Below, piece after piece: positions 27,240-36,095 of a stretch of DNA of 64,000 nucleotides. Location of the stretch: positions 186,001 to 250,000 of the forward strand of contig NZ_QLTT01000006.1 of assembly GCF_003269295.1 (NCBI RefSeq), read 5' to 3'. The notes beneath the pieces are model-generated. The model was not told the origin of the DNA. It saw only the letters and a list, made by a program, of their open reading frames with translations, and did not search any database. The first letter of the stretch is position 1. Each line of letters starts with the position of its first letter. The stretch comes from Lentzea atacamensis. Lineage in GTDB: Bacteria; Actinomycetota; Actinomycetes; Mycobacteriales; Pseudonocardiaceae. A program made the translations under genes and the position numbers.

Positions 27240-28213
27240 TGCTCGACCCAGGCTTCGCGGTTGTCCTTGACCTTGTCCGCGGGCAGCGTCTGCGGGTTCG
27301 GCGGCAGCGGCGCGTCCTTGGCCCACGACTCGGGCAGCGCGACACCCTCACGCGACGGGTAGACGTACATCTGCTCGGCGACCTGCGCCTGGAACTTCTC
27401 ACCCAGCAGGAAGTCCAGCACCTTCTGCGCGTCCGCGGAGTTCTTGGCCCCCGCCAGCACGCCCGCGTACTCGACCTGCCGGTAGCAGGTGCCGAGCACG
27501 GCCTTGGTCTTCCCGCCCTCGGCCGACGGCGACGACGCGTACGAGACGACGATCGGCCGGTCTCCCTTGGTGGCGGAGAACTCCTGGTTGTAGGCCTCTT
27601 CCCAGCCGCTCACGACCTTGACGCCGTTGGCCTTGAGCTTGGTCCAGTACTCCTGCCAGCCGTTCTCGCCGAACTTCGCGATCGTGCCGAGCAGGAACGC
27701 GAGACCGGGCGAGGACGTGGCCGGGTTCTCCACGACCAGCTTGTCCTTGAACTTCGGGTCGGTCAGGTCCTCGTACGAGGCCGGTTCGACCCCGCCGAGC
27801 TTGGCCGGGTCGATGTTCAGGCACACGTCGCCGACGTCGACGGCGTGGAGGCGCCCGGTGTCGTCGACCTTGTACCGCTGGGCGCCCTTCGTGGCCTCCG
27901 GCGAGGCGTACTCGGCGAACACGCCCTCCGACAGCGCCCGTGACGCGAAGGTCGAGTCGACGCCGAACGCGACGTCGCCGATCGGGTTGGACTTGGTGAG
28001 CACCAGCTTGTTCGTGAGCTCACCCGCGTCACCGCTCGCGATCTGCTTCACGGTGATCCCGGTGGCCTTCTGGAACTCGTCGAAGAGGCCTTCCTTCACC
28101 ACGAACGAGTCGTGCGTCACCAAAGTGACCTCGTGCGTTTGCGGCGCGGTCGAAGTACCGGCCGAACAACCGGTCAGCGCCAGCGCGGCGAGAACAGCAA
28201 AAATCCTTCTCAT
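27215..28213 (-). CDS. thiB: Thiamine-binding lipoprotein
   Basis: A 332-residue solute-binding lipoprotein. The signal MRRIFAVLAALALTGC ends in lipobox LTGC. The thiamine-binder body shows in VTLVTHDSFVVKEGLFDEFQ, DVAFGVDSTFASRAL, NPATSSPGLAFLLGTI and PIVVSYASSPSAE. ATG at 28213 lies just after the TPP riboswitch, whose conserved 3' end supplies the GGGAG ribosome-binding site. It is the first gene of thiB-thiP-thiQ. Confidence 0.9.
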   Translation of the reverse strand: MRRIFAVLAALALTGCSAGTSTAPQTHEVTLVTHDSFVVKEGLFDEFQKATGITVKQIASGDAGELTNKLVLTKSNPIGDVAFGVDSTFASRALSEGVFAEYASPEATKGAQRYKVDDTGRLHAVDVGDVCLNIDPAKLGGVEPASYEDLTDPKFKDKLVVENPATSSPGLAFLLGTIAKFGENGWQEYWTKLKANGVKVVSGWEEAYNQEFSATKGDRPIVVSYASSPSAEGGKTKAVLGTCYRQVEYAGVLAGAKNSADAQKVLDFLLGEKFQAQVAEQMYVYPSREGVALPESWAKDAPLPPNPQTLPADKVKDNREAWVEQWRKLVQG

Positions 28214-28223
28214 CCAAATCTCT

Positions 28224-28311
28224 CCCTACGCCGGTATGACCCGGATCAGGTGGACGGTCGAGGGCTTGCGAGCCCTCCTCTCAGCCCGGCGCTTCACCGG
28301 ACTCCCGTGGC
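28224..28311 (-). promoter_or_regulatory. TPP riboswitch (THI element)
   Basis: Read on the minus strand it has the conserved GCCGGGCTGAGAGGAGG core, a variable GGGCTCGCAAGCCC arm, and CCTGATCCGGGTCATACCGG then CGTAGGGA. These are the two helical sensor arms of the THI box. The 3' GGGAG doubles as the thiB ribosome-binding site, so thiamine pyrophosphate probably blocks translation start. Confidence 0.95.
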
Positions 28312-28350
28312 AAACGCGCAGCTTACGTGACGTGGTGGGACGATCAGGAC

Positions 28351-28644
28351 ATGGCCGAGCTGTTGAGCGACGATCAGCTGAACGACGTGCTGCCCAAACT
28401 GCCCGACTGGGCCGCCCAGGACGCGGCACTGGTGCGCACCGTGGAGCTGGAGAGCTTCGCGCAGGCGATCATGGTCGTGAACCGGATCGCCGAGATCGCG
28501 GAGAACGACAACCACCACCCCGACATCGACATCCGCTACAAGACCCTGACATTCCGCCTGAGCACTCATTACAAGGGAGGAATCACCGCGCTGGACGTGT
28601 CTCTCGCCGAGGAAATCGACGGAGTCCTGGACGCGTTGGCCTGA
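28351..28644 (+). CDS. phhB: Pterin-4a-carbinolamine dehydratase
   Basis: A 97-residue DCoH/PhhB-family protein. The active-site signature is EIAENDNHHPDIDIRYKTLT followed by the late His in FRLSTHYKGGIT. It dehydrates 4a-hydroxytetrahydropterin and may have another role in actinomycetes without aromatic hydroxylases. ATG at 28351 gives the standard length. In mycobacteria the homologue lies beside pimE, as here. It is divergent from the thiamine operon. Confidence 0.92.
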   Translation: MAELLSDDQLNDVLPKLPDWAAQDAALVRTVELESFAQAIMVVNRIAEIAENDNHHPDIDIRYKTLTFRLSTHYKGGITALDVSLAEEIDGVLDALA

Positions 28645-28697
28645 TTCGGTCAAGATGTGCGCTGCCGCCGCCCGCGGATATGAGAGGGAACACCCTC

Positions 28698-29687
28698 ATG
28701 CGGTTGCGCACACCACTTTTCGTCGTGGCACTGGCCGGCAGCCTTCTGATCGCTCCCGCGGCCGCTCAGGCCGTGCCCTGTGCCGTGACGGACATGATGA
28801 TCAAGGCCAGTCAGGCCTGGGTCACCAGGGGCACCGGCCTCACGGCGAACAACTGGTCCAACGCGAACTTCCACGTCGGCAACATCGCGCAGGTCAGGAC
28901 GACCGGGATCAGCAACCACAAGACGTGGCCGTGGGTCCGGGCGAACAAGTTCCTGCTGCCGATCGACCCGGCGAACCCGTACGCCCCGGACCCGCAGGCG
29001 AGCGGTGAGGCCTACCTGGCGGTCTCGTTCTTCCACCCGGAGCCGGAGGTGCTCCAGCCGCTGCGGGACAACCTGCGCGCCCAGGTGAAGACCGGCAGGA
29101 CCGACTTCTGGAAGTCGCCGGACGCGCTGACCATGTCGCTGCCGTCGTTCACCCAGGTCGCCGTACGCGACCTCGACCAGGACATGCTCGACTACTCGTA
29201 CCGGTCCTACCGCAGCCTCAAGAAGAGGACGTTCAACGAGGTCACGGGCCTGTGGAGCCGGAACGTGCAGACCAACGGCTGGGCCGTGCAGGGTCTCGCC
29301 AAGGCGATCCTGGCGCTGCCGGCGGACAGCCCGTACCGGGCCGACTACGCCAGGACGCTGCGCAAGAGCGCGCAGACGTTGCGGTACCTGCAGCGCCACG
29401 ACGGCTTCTGGGGCGCCACCGGCAAGGACTCGGCGGCCACCGCGATGATCACCTACGCGTTCGCCGCCGGCGTCAACACGGGCGTGCTCGACCGGGACAC
29501 CTACCTGCCCCTCGTGCGGAAGAGCTGGCAGGCGCTCCTGACCGCGGTGGACGCCGACGGCCTGCTCGGCTGGACGGCGGCCCGCAACTCCTGGAAGCCC
29601 GCCTCAGCCGGAGACTCGGCTGGGTTCGCCGTCGGCAGCTTCCTCCTCGCCGGGCAGCAGCTCGTTCCTCTTACGCCGGGCTGCTAG
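28698..29687 (+). CDS. Secreted GH88/GH105-like glycosidase
   Basis: A 329-residue protein with a signal peptide (MRLRTPLFVVALAGSLLIAP, cleavage near AAAQA). The body has six-hairpin-like helices with QTNGWAVQGLAKAILALPAD, RYLQRHDGFWGATGKDSAA and SAGFAVGSFLLAGQQLVPL, resembling GH88/GH105 unsaturated-glucuronyl or rhamnogalacturonyl hydrolases. The usual GNGW is TNGW. The family's N-terminal DD motif is not clear, so activity is uncertain. GAGAGGGA supports ATG 28698; ATG 28680 is possible. The 3' end overlaps pimE by 84 bases convergently. Confidence 0.62.
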   Translation: MRLRTPLFVVALAGSLLIAPAAAQAVPCAVTDMMIKASQAWVTRGTGLTANNWSNANFHVGNIAQVRTTGISNHKTWPWVRANKFLLPIDPANPYAPDPQASGEAYLAVSFFHPEPEVLQPLRDNLRAQVKTGRTDFWKSPDALTMSLPSFTQVAVRDLDQDMLDYSYRSYRSLKKRTFNEVTGLWSRNVQTNGWAVQGLAKAILALPADSPYRADYARTLRKSAQTLRYLQRHDGFWGATGKDSAATAMITYAFAAGVNTGVLDRDTYLPLVRKSWQALLTAVDADGLLGWTAARNSWKPASAGDSAGFAVGSFLLAGQQLVPLTPGC

Positions 29688-30818
29688 GCCGATCGCGACG
29701 AGCGTGAGCATCCCGGCCGCCGGGTAGCCCCAGCCGAGCAGCATGAAGTACCAGGGACGCGAGAAGTCCCAGATGTTCGGCTGGGCGATCAGCAGGAACG
29801 AGATGAGGTAGCCGCCGGTCAGCAGCACCCACAGGCCGGCGGCGATCTTGCACAGGAGGTGTCCGCCCTCGTAGATCAGCCACAGGAGGGCGGGCACCAT
29901 CCACACCCAGTGGTGGCTCCACGAGATCGGCGAGACCAGCAGGCCGAGCATCTGCACGCTGACGATCAACGCCAGCGCGTCCTTGGTCTTGCTGACGGCG
30001 AACCACGTCAGCGCGGCGGCGACGAGCACGCCGAGGACGTACAGCTTCCCGGTCCCGACGTCGTCGCCGATCGTCCGGCTCAGCGCACCGCGCAGCGACT
30101 GGTTGATCGCGCTGCCGACCGGTCCCACGCGGCTCGCGTCACCGAGCAGCTGGAACCAGAACTTGTCGGACTGCGTGGGCGAGACGGCCCAGCCGATGCC
30201 GTACACCGCGACGAACGCCACGAAGGACCAGACAGCGGCCATCCATCGGCGCTGAATGAGGAAGTAGAGCCCGGAGATCGCGGGCGTCAGCTTGATGCCC
30301 GCGGCGAAACCCACACCGGCGCCGGCGACCCAGTTGCGCGCACTGGCCAGCGTTCCGATCAGGATCGCCACCAGGACCAGGTTGATCTGGCCGTAGTTCA
30401 GCGTCGTGCGCACCGGCTCGATCCACAGCGTCAGCGCGGTCCACAGCATCACGCGGCGCGGGTCGTGCAGGTTCAGCAGCTTCAAGCTCGTGCGCACGAT
30501 GTAGTACAGGCAGCCGAGGCAGATGAGCTGCCAGATCCACCGTGACGCTTCCCACGGCACCCAGCTCATCGGCGTGAAGATCGCGGCCGCGAACGGCGGG
30601 TAGGTGAACGGCAGCGGGAACACGTCCGCGTACTGCTCGAGCCGCCACTCGTACAGGTCGCCCTTGAACAGGTGCGGCGACCCGTTGCGGTAGACCAGCA
30701 GGTCGATCATGGTCATCTTCGCCTGGAAGGCGACCATCAGCAGGTGCCCGACGACCGACAACGCGAGCAGCCACGGTGCTACGGAGAGCACACGCGCTTC
30801 CACAGCACGGAGTTTCAC
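29604..30818 (-). CDS. pimE: PimE-like alpha-1,2-mannosyltransferase (GT87)
   Basis: A polytopic GT-C glycosyltransferase of about 404 residues with around ten helices. After the first helix it has AKMTMIDLLVYRNGSPHLFK, carrying the Asp expected to be catalytic. The GT87 motifs FTYPPFAAAIFTPMSWVPWE, GQINLVLVAILIGTLA, AAGIKLTPAISGLYF and LVSPISWSHHWVWMVP follow. It would add mannose from polyprenyl-phosphomannose to phosphatidylinositol mannosides outside the membrane. phhB and the MutT2-like gene nearby repeat the mycobacterial neighbourhood. The start is uncertain: GTG 30818 is used, without a good ribosome-binding site. Confidence 0.75.
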   Translation of the reverse strand: MKLRAVEARVLSVAPWLLALSVVGHLLMVAFQAKMTMIDLLVYRNGSPHLFKGDLYEWRLEQYADVFPLPFTYPPFAAAIFTPMSWVPWEASRWIWQLICLGCLYYIVRTSLKLLNLHDPRRVMLWTALTLWIEPVRTTLNYGQINLVLVAILIGTLASARNWVAGAGVGFAAGIKLTPAISGLYFLIQRRWMAAVWSFVAFVAVYGIGWAVSPTQSDKFWFQLLGDASRVGPVGSAINQSLRGALSRTIGDDVGTGKLYVLGVLVAAALTWFAVSKTKDALALIVSVQMLGLLVSPISWSHHWVWMVPALLWLIYEGGHLLCKIAAGLWVLLTGGYLISFLLIAQPNIWDFSRPWYFMLLGWGYPAAGMLTLVAIGLAARRKRNELLPGEEEAADGEPSRVSG

Positions 30819-30903
30819 CCCGAAAACGTTACCCGAGGCAACTTCCGGGGGTACCCGAGCGTCATCTGAACGGGAGAGATCGCTAGAGGGAGTTTTGCTG
30901 ATC

Positions 30904-31005
30904 ATGTCTGTTGATCTTGTAGTTGCCGCTGTCGCCGCTCTGGCCATGCTGGGGGTCGCGTTCGGAGTGTTCGCCGCTGCCGCTCGCACCAAGGGCAACG
31001 TCTGA
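30904..31005 (+). CDS. 33-residue single-helix membrane peptide
   Basis: The frame M-S-V-D then a helix (LVVAAVAALAMLGVAFGVFA) and a basic tail (ARTKGNV) looks like a one-span membrane peptide. ATG at 30904 has GAGGGAG 11 bases upstream. A strong terminator follows 18 bases after the stop, so this is a free-standing transcript, divergent from pimE. I know no family. It could also be an sRNA gene whose frame is incidental. Confidence 0.6.
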   Translation: MSVDLVVAAVAALAMLGVAFGVFAAAARTKGNV

Positions 31006-31023
31006 AACACTTGCCAGACAAGC

Positions 31024-31060
31024 GAAAGGGAGAACCTCCATTGTGGAGGCTCTCCCTTTC
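31024..31060 (+). terminator. Terminator of the 33-residue gene
   Basis: The arm GAAAGGGAGAACCTCCA pairs with TGGAGGCTCTCCCTTTC around TTG, a 17-bp stem with one mismatch. It also faces the DUF6131 gene on the other strand and may serve both. Confidence 0.85.
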
Positions 31061-31092
31061 ATCTTTCCGAGGGGAAAGACGACGCTTGTGCG

Positions 31093-31248
31093 TCAGAAGT
31101 AGTGCGCACGACCGCCGACCGGCTTGCCCACAGCGCCGAGGACGGCGAGGATGGCGCCGATCACCAGAAGCACCACTCCGATGGTCGTCAGAATGCTGAT
31201 ACCGGCCAGCCATCCGACGACGAGCAGGATCAGACCGAGAACGATCAT
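31093..31248 (-). CDS. DUF6131-type small membrane protein
   Basis: A 51-residue protein of two membrane helices (MIVLGLILLVVGWLAGISIL; TTIGVVLLVIGAILAVLGAV) and a short tail GGRAHYF. It matches the widespread actinobacterial DUF6131 pattern (two hydrophobic repeats then a Gly-Arg tail). ATG at 31248 has a perfect GGAGGTG site. It is monocistronic and of unknown function; homologues are recalled as possible stress proteins only loosely. Confidence 0.8.
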   Translation of the reverse strand: MIVLGLILLVVGWLAGISILTTIGVVLLVIGAILAVLGAVGKPVGGRAHYF

Positions 31249-31304
31249 GACACCTCCAGGTGGGGAATCTTGCTCTTGGCTACCCCACAGACGTCGGTAC
31301 AAAC

Positions 31305-34013
31305 CTAATCGAGTGAACTGAGCAGCCCGCGCACCTCGTCCGCCTCCTCCGGGCGTTGCTTCTCGTAGCTGACCAGCGCCTCCCCGAGCAGGTCACGAGC
31401 GGTTTCGCGTTCCCCGGTCGCCATGTGGACCTTCGCCAGCCGCACCAGAACCGCGGCGAGCGTGTACGTGTCCCGGGTGTGCCGCAACATCCGGATGGAC
31501 GTCTTCAGGTGCCCGGCCGCCTCCGCATACCTGCCGAGCTTCACGTAGACGTCGCCCAGAGTCTCGTAGGCCGTGCTGGCGGCGATGGAGCCGGTGTGGG
31601 CCAGCTCGACGTAGAGCGCGTGTGCTTCAAGACAGAGTTCGATCGCGCGTTCGCTCTCGCCCGCCAGGTGGTTCGCTCTGCCGTACGAGGCCAGGAAGCT
31701 GGCTTTCTCGAACTTGCTCTCCAGACGTTCGCTGAGGGGATGCGCCCGGTGCAGGATCGCCAGGCCGTCCACGGCCCTCCCCTGCAGTTCGCACATGTAG
31801 GCCAGCCCGCGAGCGTCGTTCAACTGCCCGCCCACGTCGTCGAGCTCCTCGTCACAGCGCAGGGCTTCGGCCAGGTAGGACTCCGCCTGGGCGAAGTCCC
31901 GTTTCGCGAGATGAACGGCTGCCAGCGAGCGGTTGAGGCGCGATTGCCCGAAGACGCTGCCGTCGCGTCGCGCGGCAGCGAGCCCACGCGTCTCGACGTC
32001 GACCGCTTCGTCGAGATGCCGTCTGCGCAACAGGTACATGTGCACGGAGTAGGCAAAGGTCCACAGGACGTCGTCCGCCCCGGTCTCCTCCATCTGCCTG
32101 AACACGCCCAGCAACACGTGGTGTTCGGCGTCGTACCAGTCGAAGGCGGCCTCCACGTTCGCGACCGGCTCCACCACCGCGAACTCCGCCGGCCGCGGCA
32201 GGCCGGGCCAGCGGATGCCGTTGCCCTCGACATTCCTGCAGGCCGACCAGGTGGTGTGGAGGTAGTGGTCGAACATCCGCTGCCGCGCCGCGGACCGCTG
32301 TTCTTCCGGCAGCTCGGCGGCGCAGTCGGCCGCGAACTCGCGCAGCAGGTCGTGCAGTCCGAACCTGCCGTTCGCACCTGTGTGGACGAGGCTGCTCGCG
32401 ACGAGCTCCCCGAGCGCCCGCCGAACCTGTCCGACCGGCAGTCCGGCGAGGCTTGCCGCGGCGGCGACGCTGAAGTCCGGGCCGGGGTGCAGGCCGAGCA
32501 GCAAGAACACGTTGGCGGCCTGCTCACTGGCCGCCCGGAGCGACCACGAGAAGACCGCACGAAGACCGGTCGTCGGGTCATCGATGTCGAACCCGTCGAG
32601 CCGTTCCTGCTCCAGTTCGTCCGCCAGTACCGCGAGCGAGTCCCCGCAGGCTGCGCGTGCGGCGACGATGCCCAGCGCCAACGGCAGTCCCGCACACCTC
32701 TCGATCAGGCGGGAGACCGCGTCCGGCTCGGCGACGACCTGTGCCGCGCCGATCCGCTCGGTGAGCAGATGCACCGCGGCCTGCTCACCGAGGACGTCCA
32801 GGGCGACCGGTTGAGCACCCTCGCGCGCGACGAGCCCGCGCAGGTGGTTGCGGCTGGTGATCAGCACCAGGTTGGCGGAGCCGCCGGGCAGCAGCGGCCG
32901 GACCTGCTCGACGTCCCGGGCGTTGTCGAGCACCAGCAACACCTGCCGCTGGGCCAGCGCCGACCGGTAAGCCGCTGTCAGCGCCTCCTCGGACGCCGGA
33001 ACGTCCTTCGCGGCGACACCCAATGCCAGCAGGAAGTCGCGGGCCACGGTGAACGGGTCCAGCGGTTCGGCCCGCGTGTCGAAACCGCGCAGATCGACGT
33101 AGAGCTGACCGTCCGGGAACCGGTCGGCGACCTGGTGCGCCCACTGCAGCGCGAGCGCGGTCTTGCCCACACCGCCGATGCCGTTGATGGCCGAGATGAG
33201 CACCGGTGCACCGGGCCGGATGGCGAGCATCTCGGTCAGCCGCGACAGTTCGTGCTCGCGGCCGACGAAGTGCGGGACCCCGGCAGGGAGCTGACGGGGG
33301 ACCGAGACGGCAGGCACCTCGCCACTGAGCACGAGTTCGTGCGCCTCGCGCAGCCGCGGGCCGGGGTCGACGCCCAGTTCGTCGGCGAGATGGTCACGGA
33401 CCTCCTGGTAGACCGCGAGCGCCTCGGCCTGCTGGTTGGACCGGTGCAGGGCGAGCATCAGCTGGGCCCAGAACGTCTCACGCAACGGATATTGGTTCAC
33501 CAGTCTTCGCAGTTCCGGCACCAGCACGTCGGTGTCCCGGCCGAGGTCCTGGTCGATGCGGCGTTCCAGCGCGACCACGTGCTCCTCCACCAGCAGCGGC
33601 ACGTCGTCACGGTGCAGCGACTCGGACGCGACGTTCGCCAGCACGGGGCCACGCCACAGTTCCAGCGCGGCACGGTGGTCACCGCGAGCGGTCAGTGCCC
33701 GGAAGCGGGTGAGGTCGAGTTGTTCCGGTGAAACAGCTGCCGAGTAACCGCGCGACGACGTCTGGAGGCAGTTCGCCTCCCCGAGCGCCTGGCGCAGTCT
33801 GCTCACCGTCATCTGCAACGTCTTGTAGGCACGGTCACCGGCAGGCGGCTCGCCGTCCCACACCCGGTCGACCAGCTCGTCGACCGGCACGAACTCGTTG
33901 GCACGCAACAACAACGTGGCAAGCAGCACGCGTCCGCGCCCCGCCGGGACCGCGACAGGCTCCCCGTCGGCGAGCACTTCCAACGGCCCCAGCACGCGGT
34001 ACTCGACGATCAC
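31305..34013 (-). CDS. SARP/AfsR-type regulator with NB-ARC and TPR domains
   Basis: A 902-residue regulator. It has an N-terminal OmpR-type winged helix (VIVEYRVLGPLEVLADGEPV), a BTAD domain to about residue 240, and NB-ARC with P-loop NGIGGVGKTALALQWAHQV and Walker B VLLVLDNARDVEQV. A long C-terminal TPR region follows (SRLNRSLAAVHLAKRDFAQA; YETLGDVYVKLGRYAEAAG). It is the AfsR architecture: DNA binding plus a STAND switch. Such proteins usually control secondary metabolism or morphology. GTG at 34013 lies 74 bases from the divergent methyltransferase, its likeliest local target. Confidence 0.92.
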   Translation of the reverse strand: MIVEYRVLGPLEVLADGEPVAVPAGRGRVLLATLLLRANEFVPVDELVDRVWDGEPPAGDRAYKTLQMTVSRLRQALGEANCLQTSSRGYSAAVSPEQLDLTRFRALTARGDHRAALELWRGPVLANVASESLHRDDVPLLVEEHVVALERRIDQDLGRDTDVLVPELRRLVNQYPLRETFWAQLMLALHRSNQQAEALAVYQEVRDHLADELGVDPGPRLREAHELVLSGEVPAVSVPRQLPAGVPHFVGREHELSRLTEMLAIRPGAPVLISAINGIGGVGKTALALQWAHQVADRFPDGQLYVDLRGFDTRAEPLDPFTVARDFLLALGVAAKDVPASEEALTAAYRSALAQRQVLLVLDNARDVEQVRPLLPGGSANLVLITSRNHLRGLVAREGAQPVALDVLGEQAAVHLLTERIGAAQVVAEPDAVSRLIERCAGLPLALGIVAARAACGDSLAVLADELEQERLDGFDIDDPTTGLRAVFSWSLRAASEQAANVFLLLGLHPGPDFSVAAAASLAGLPVGQVRRALGELVASSLVHTGANGRFGLHDLLREFAADCAAELPEEQRSAARQRMFDHYLHTTWSACRNVEGNGIRWPGLPRPAEFAVVEPVANVEAAFDWYDAEHHVLLGVFRQMEETGADDVLWTFAYSVHMYLLRRRHLDEAVDVETRGLAAARRDGSVFGQSRLNRSLAAVHLAKRDFAQAESYLAEALRCDEELDDVGGQLNDARGLAYMCELQGRAVDGLAILHRAHPLSERLESKFEKASFLASYGRANHLAGESERAIELCLEAHALYVELAHTGSIAASTAYETLGDVYVKLGRYAEAAGHLKTSIRMLRHTRDTYTLAAVLVRLAKVHMATGERETARDLLGEALVSYEKQRPEEADEVRGLLSSLD

Positions 34014-34087
34014 GCTGGACGAGTCTAGGTGCGCGGCCTGAGACACGCGCTCGACGCGAGACGCGGTCTGGTGCCAGCCTTCAACAC

Positions 34088-34879
34088 ATGCAGGCAGTGA
34101 GCAGGACAGCGCTGTGGGTCGCCTCGATGCGCGCGACGGAGGCCGCACGACCGGACCGGTTGCACGACGATCCACTGGCAGCGGCCGTCGTGGCATCCGC
34201 CGAGCAGGAGATCCCACCGGCCCCACCGGGCGCGGCGGAGTTCATGGCGATCCGCACGCGCTTCTACGACAACTTCCTCGTGGACTCCGCTCGTCAGGTC
34301 GTCGTGCTCGCCGCCGGCCTGGACGCCCGCGCGTTCCGCCTGCCATGGGCGCCGGACGTCCGCCTGTTCGAACTGGACCTGCCGGAACTCCTCGCCTTCA
34401 AGGACGAGGTGATCGCCACTGCCGGCGTCACCGCGGCCTGCACCCGCGTCGTCGTGCCGGTCGACCTGCGCGACGACTGGACCGCCGCGCTGTCCGCCGC
34501 CGGGTTCGCCGCGGACCAGCCCACGGCGTGGGTCGCGGAGGGCCTGCTCCAGTACCTGAGCGAGCCGGACAAGAAGCGCCTGCTCGACACGATCTCCGGC
34601 CTGTCCGCGCCCGGCAGCCGGTTCGCGTTCGACCACATGGACGCCTCGGCCGACGACCGCGAGGCCGTGGTCGACGCGCTGGAGAAGATCAGGAGCATGG
34701 GCGCGGAGTTCGTGGCGACGGTCGACGACCCGGCGGGCTGGCTGACCGCGCACGGCTGGACCGTGGCGGTGGACCGCATCCCGGCGCTCGCCGTCGCCTA
34801 CGGGCGGCCGCTGCCGGACTTCATGGACCCGGCAGCGGCGAACGCGACCGCGCTGTGCACGGCCGCCCTTCCCGCCTGA
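34088..34879 (+). CDS. SAM-dependent O-methyltransferase (LCMT/TIGR00027 family)
   Basis: A 263-residue class I methyltransferase of the actinobacterial TIGR00027 group. It starts MQAVSRTALWVASMRATEAA and has AIRTRFYDNFL, motif I VVVLAAGLDARAFRLPW, LFELDLPELLAFKDEV and PTAWVAEGLLQYLSEPDKK. The substrate is unknown; relatives include polyketide and leucine-carboxyl methyltransferases. It is divergent from the SARP regulator with a shared short promoter region. The ribosome-binding site is weak. Confidence 0.85.
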   Translation: MQAVSRTALWVASMRATEAARPDRLHDDPLAAAVVASAEQEIPPAPPGAAEFMAIRTRFYDNFLVDSARQVVVLAAGLDARAFRLPWAPDVRLFELDLPELLAFKDEVIATAGVTAACTRVVVPVDLRDDWTAALSAAGFAADQPTAWVAEGLLQYLSEPDKKRLLDTISGLSAPGSRFAFDHMDASADDREAVVDALEKIRSMGAEFVATVDDPAGWLTAHGWTVAVDRIPALAVAYGRPLPDFMDPAAANATALCTAALPA

Positions 34880-34935
34880 TGAACGAGCACAGCGCGTCCC
34901 ACCAGCTGCAGCTCGGCACGGATGAACACGACATG

Positions 34936-36015
34936 TCAGACGTTGAAGCGGAACTCCACCACGTCACCGTCGGCCATGACGTAGTCCTTGCCCTCCATGC
35001 GGACCTTGCCCGCTGCCTTCGCGTCGGCCTTCGAGCCCGCCGCGACCAGGTCCTCGAACGACACGACTTCGGCCTTGATGAAGCCCTTCTCGAAGTCCGT
35101 GTGGATGACACCCGCGGCCTGCGGGGCCGTGGCGCCCTGCGGGATCGTCCACGCGCGCGCCTCCTTCGGGCCCGCGGTCAGGTAGGTCTGCAGACCGAGG
35201 GTGTGGAAACCCGCGCGCGCCAGGGAGTGCAGGCCCGGCTCGTGCTGACCGATGGACTCCAGCAGCTCGCGGGCCGACTCCTCGTCCAGCTCCAGCAGCT
35301 CGGACTCGACCTTGGCGTCGAGGAACACCGCGTCGGCCGGGGCGACGAGCTCGCGGAGCTCCTTCATGCGGGTCTCGTTGCCCAGCACGCCCTCGTCGGC
35401 GTTGAAGACGTAGAGGAACGGCTTCGTGGTGAGCAGGGAGAGCTCGCGGATCAGCGCGGGGTCCACCTCGGCCTGGGCGGAGAACAGCGTGCGGCCGGAG
35501 TCGAGGATGTCCTTGGCCTTCTGCGCCGCTTCGAGGGCGGGGCGGCGGTCCTTCTGCATCCGCGCCTCCTTCTCGAGGCGCGGGATGGCCTTCTCCAGGG
35601 TCTGGAGGTCGGCGAGGATCAGCTCGGTGTTGATCGTCTCCATGTCGGAGGCCGGGTCCACGCGACCGTCGACGTGCACGACGTCCGGGTCGTCGAAGAC
35701 GCGGATGACCTGGCAGATCGCGTTGGCCTCGCGGATGTTGGCGAGGAACTTGTTGCCGAGGCCCTCGCCCTCCGACGCGCCCTTGACGATGCCCGCGATG
35801 TCGACGAACGACACGACGGCAGGCACCTCGCGCTCGGAGCCGAAGATCTCGGCGAGCTTGGTGAGGCGCGCGTCCGGCAACGGCACGACGCCGACGTTCG
35901 GCTCGATGGTCGCGAACGGGTAGTTCGCGGCGAGCACGTCGTTGCGCGTGAGCGCGTTGAACAGGGTGGACTTGCCGACGTTGGGCAGGCCGACGATACC
36001 GAGGGTCAAACTCAC
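34936..36015 (-). CDS. ychF: Ribosome-associated ATPase YchF
   Basis: A 359-residue Obg-family P-loop protein: GLPNVGKSTLFNALTRNDVL, GNKFLANIREANA, NADEG in place of the G4 NKxD, and a C-terminal TGS domain (IHTDFEKGFIKAEVVSFEDL). YchF/OLA1 hydrolyses ATP rather than GTP and binds ribosomes. ATG at 36015. It is single-gene and convergent with the methyltransferase. In mycobacteria it neighbours the DUF6542 and ispH genes, which here lie 8-12 kb away, separated by repair genes. Confidence 0.95.
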   Translation of the reverse strand: MSLTLGIVGLPNVGKSTLFNALTRNDVLAANYPFATIEPNVGVVPLPDARLTKLAEIFGSEREVPAVVSFVDIAGIVKGASEGEGLGNKFLANIREANAICQVIRVFDDPDVVHVDGRVDPASDMETINTELILADLQTLEKAIPRLEKEARMQKDRRPALEAAQKAKDILDSGRTLFSAQAEVDPALIRELSLLTTKPFLYVFNADEGVLGNETRMKELRELVAPADAVFLDAKVESELLELDEESARELLESIGQHEPGLHSLARAGFHTLGLQTYLTAGPKEARAWTIPQGATAPQAAGVIHTDFEKGFIKAEVVSFEDLVAAGSKADAKAAGKVRMEGKDYVMADGDVVEFRFNV

Positions 36016-36095
36016 GGGGGACGAGTCTACGGCAGGCCACGGTCATGTCCGATTCCCGCGAGCCTTTGCCCGTTGCCGCTGGCAGGATCGTTGAC

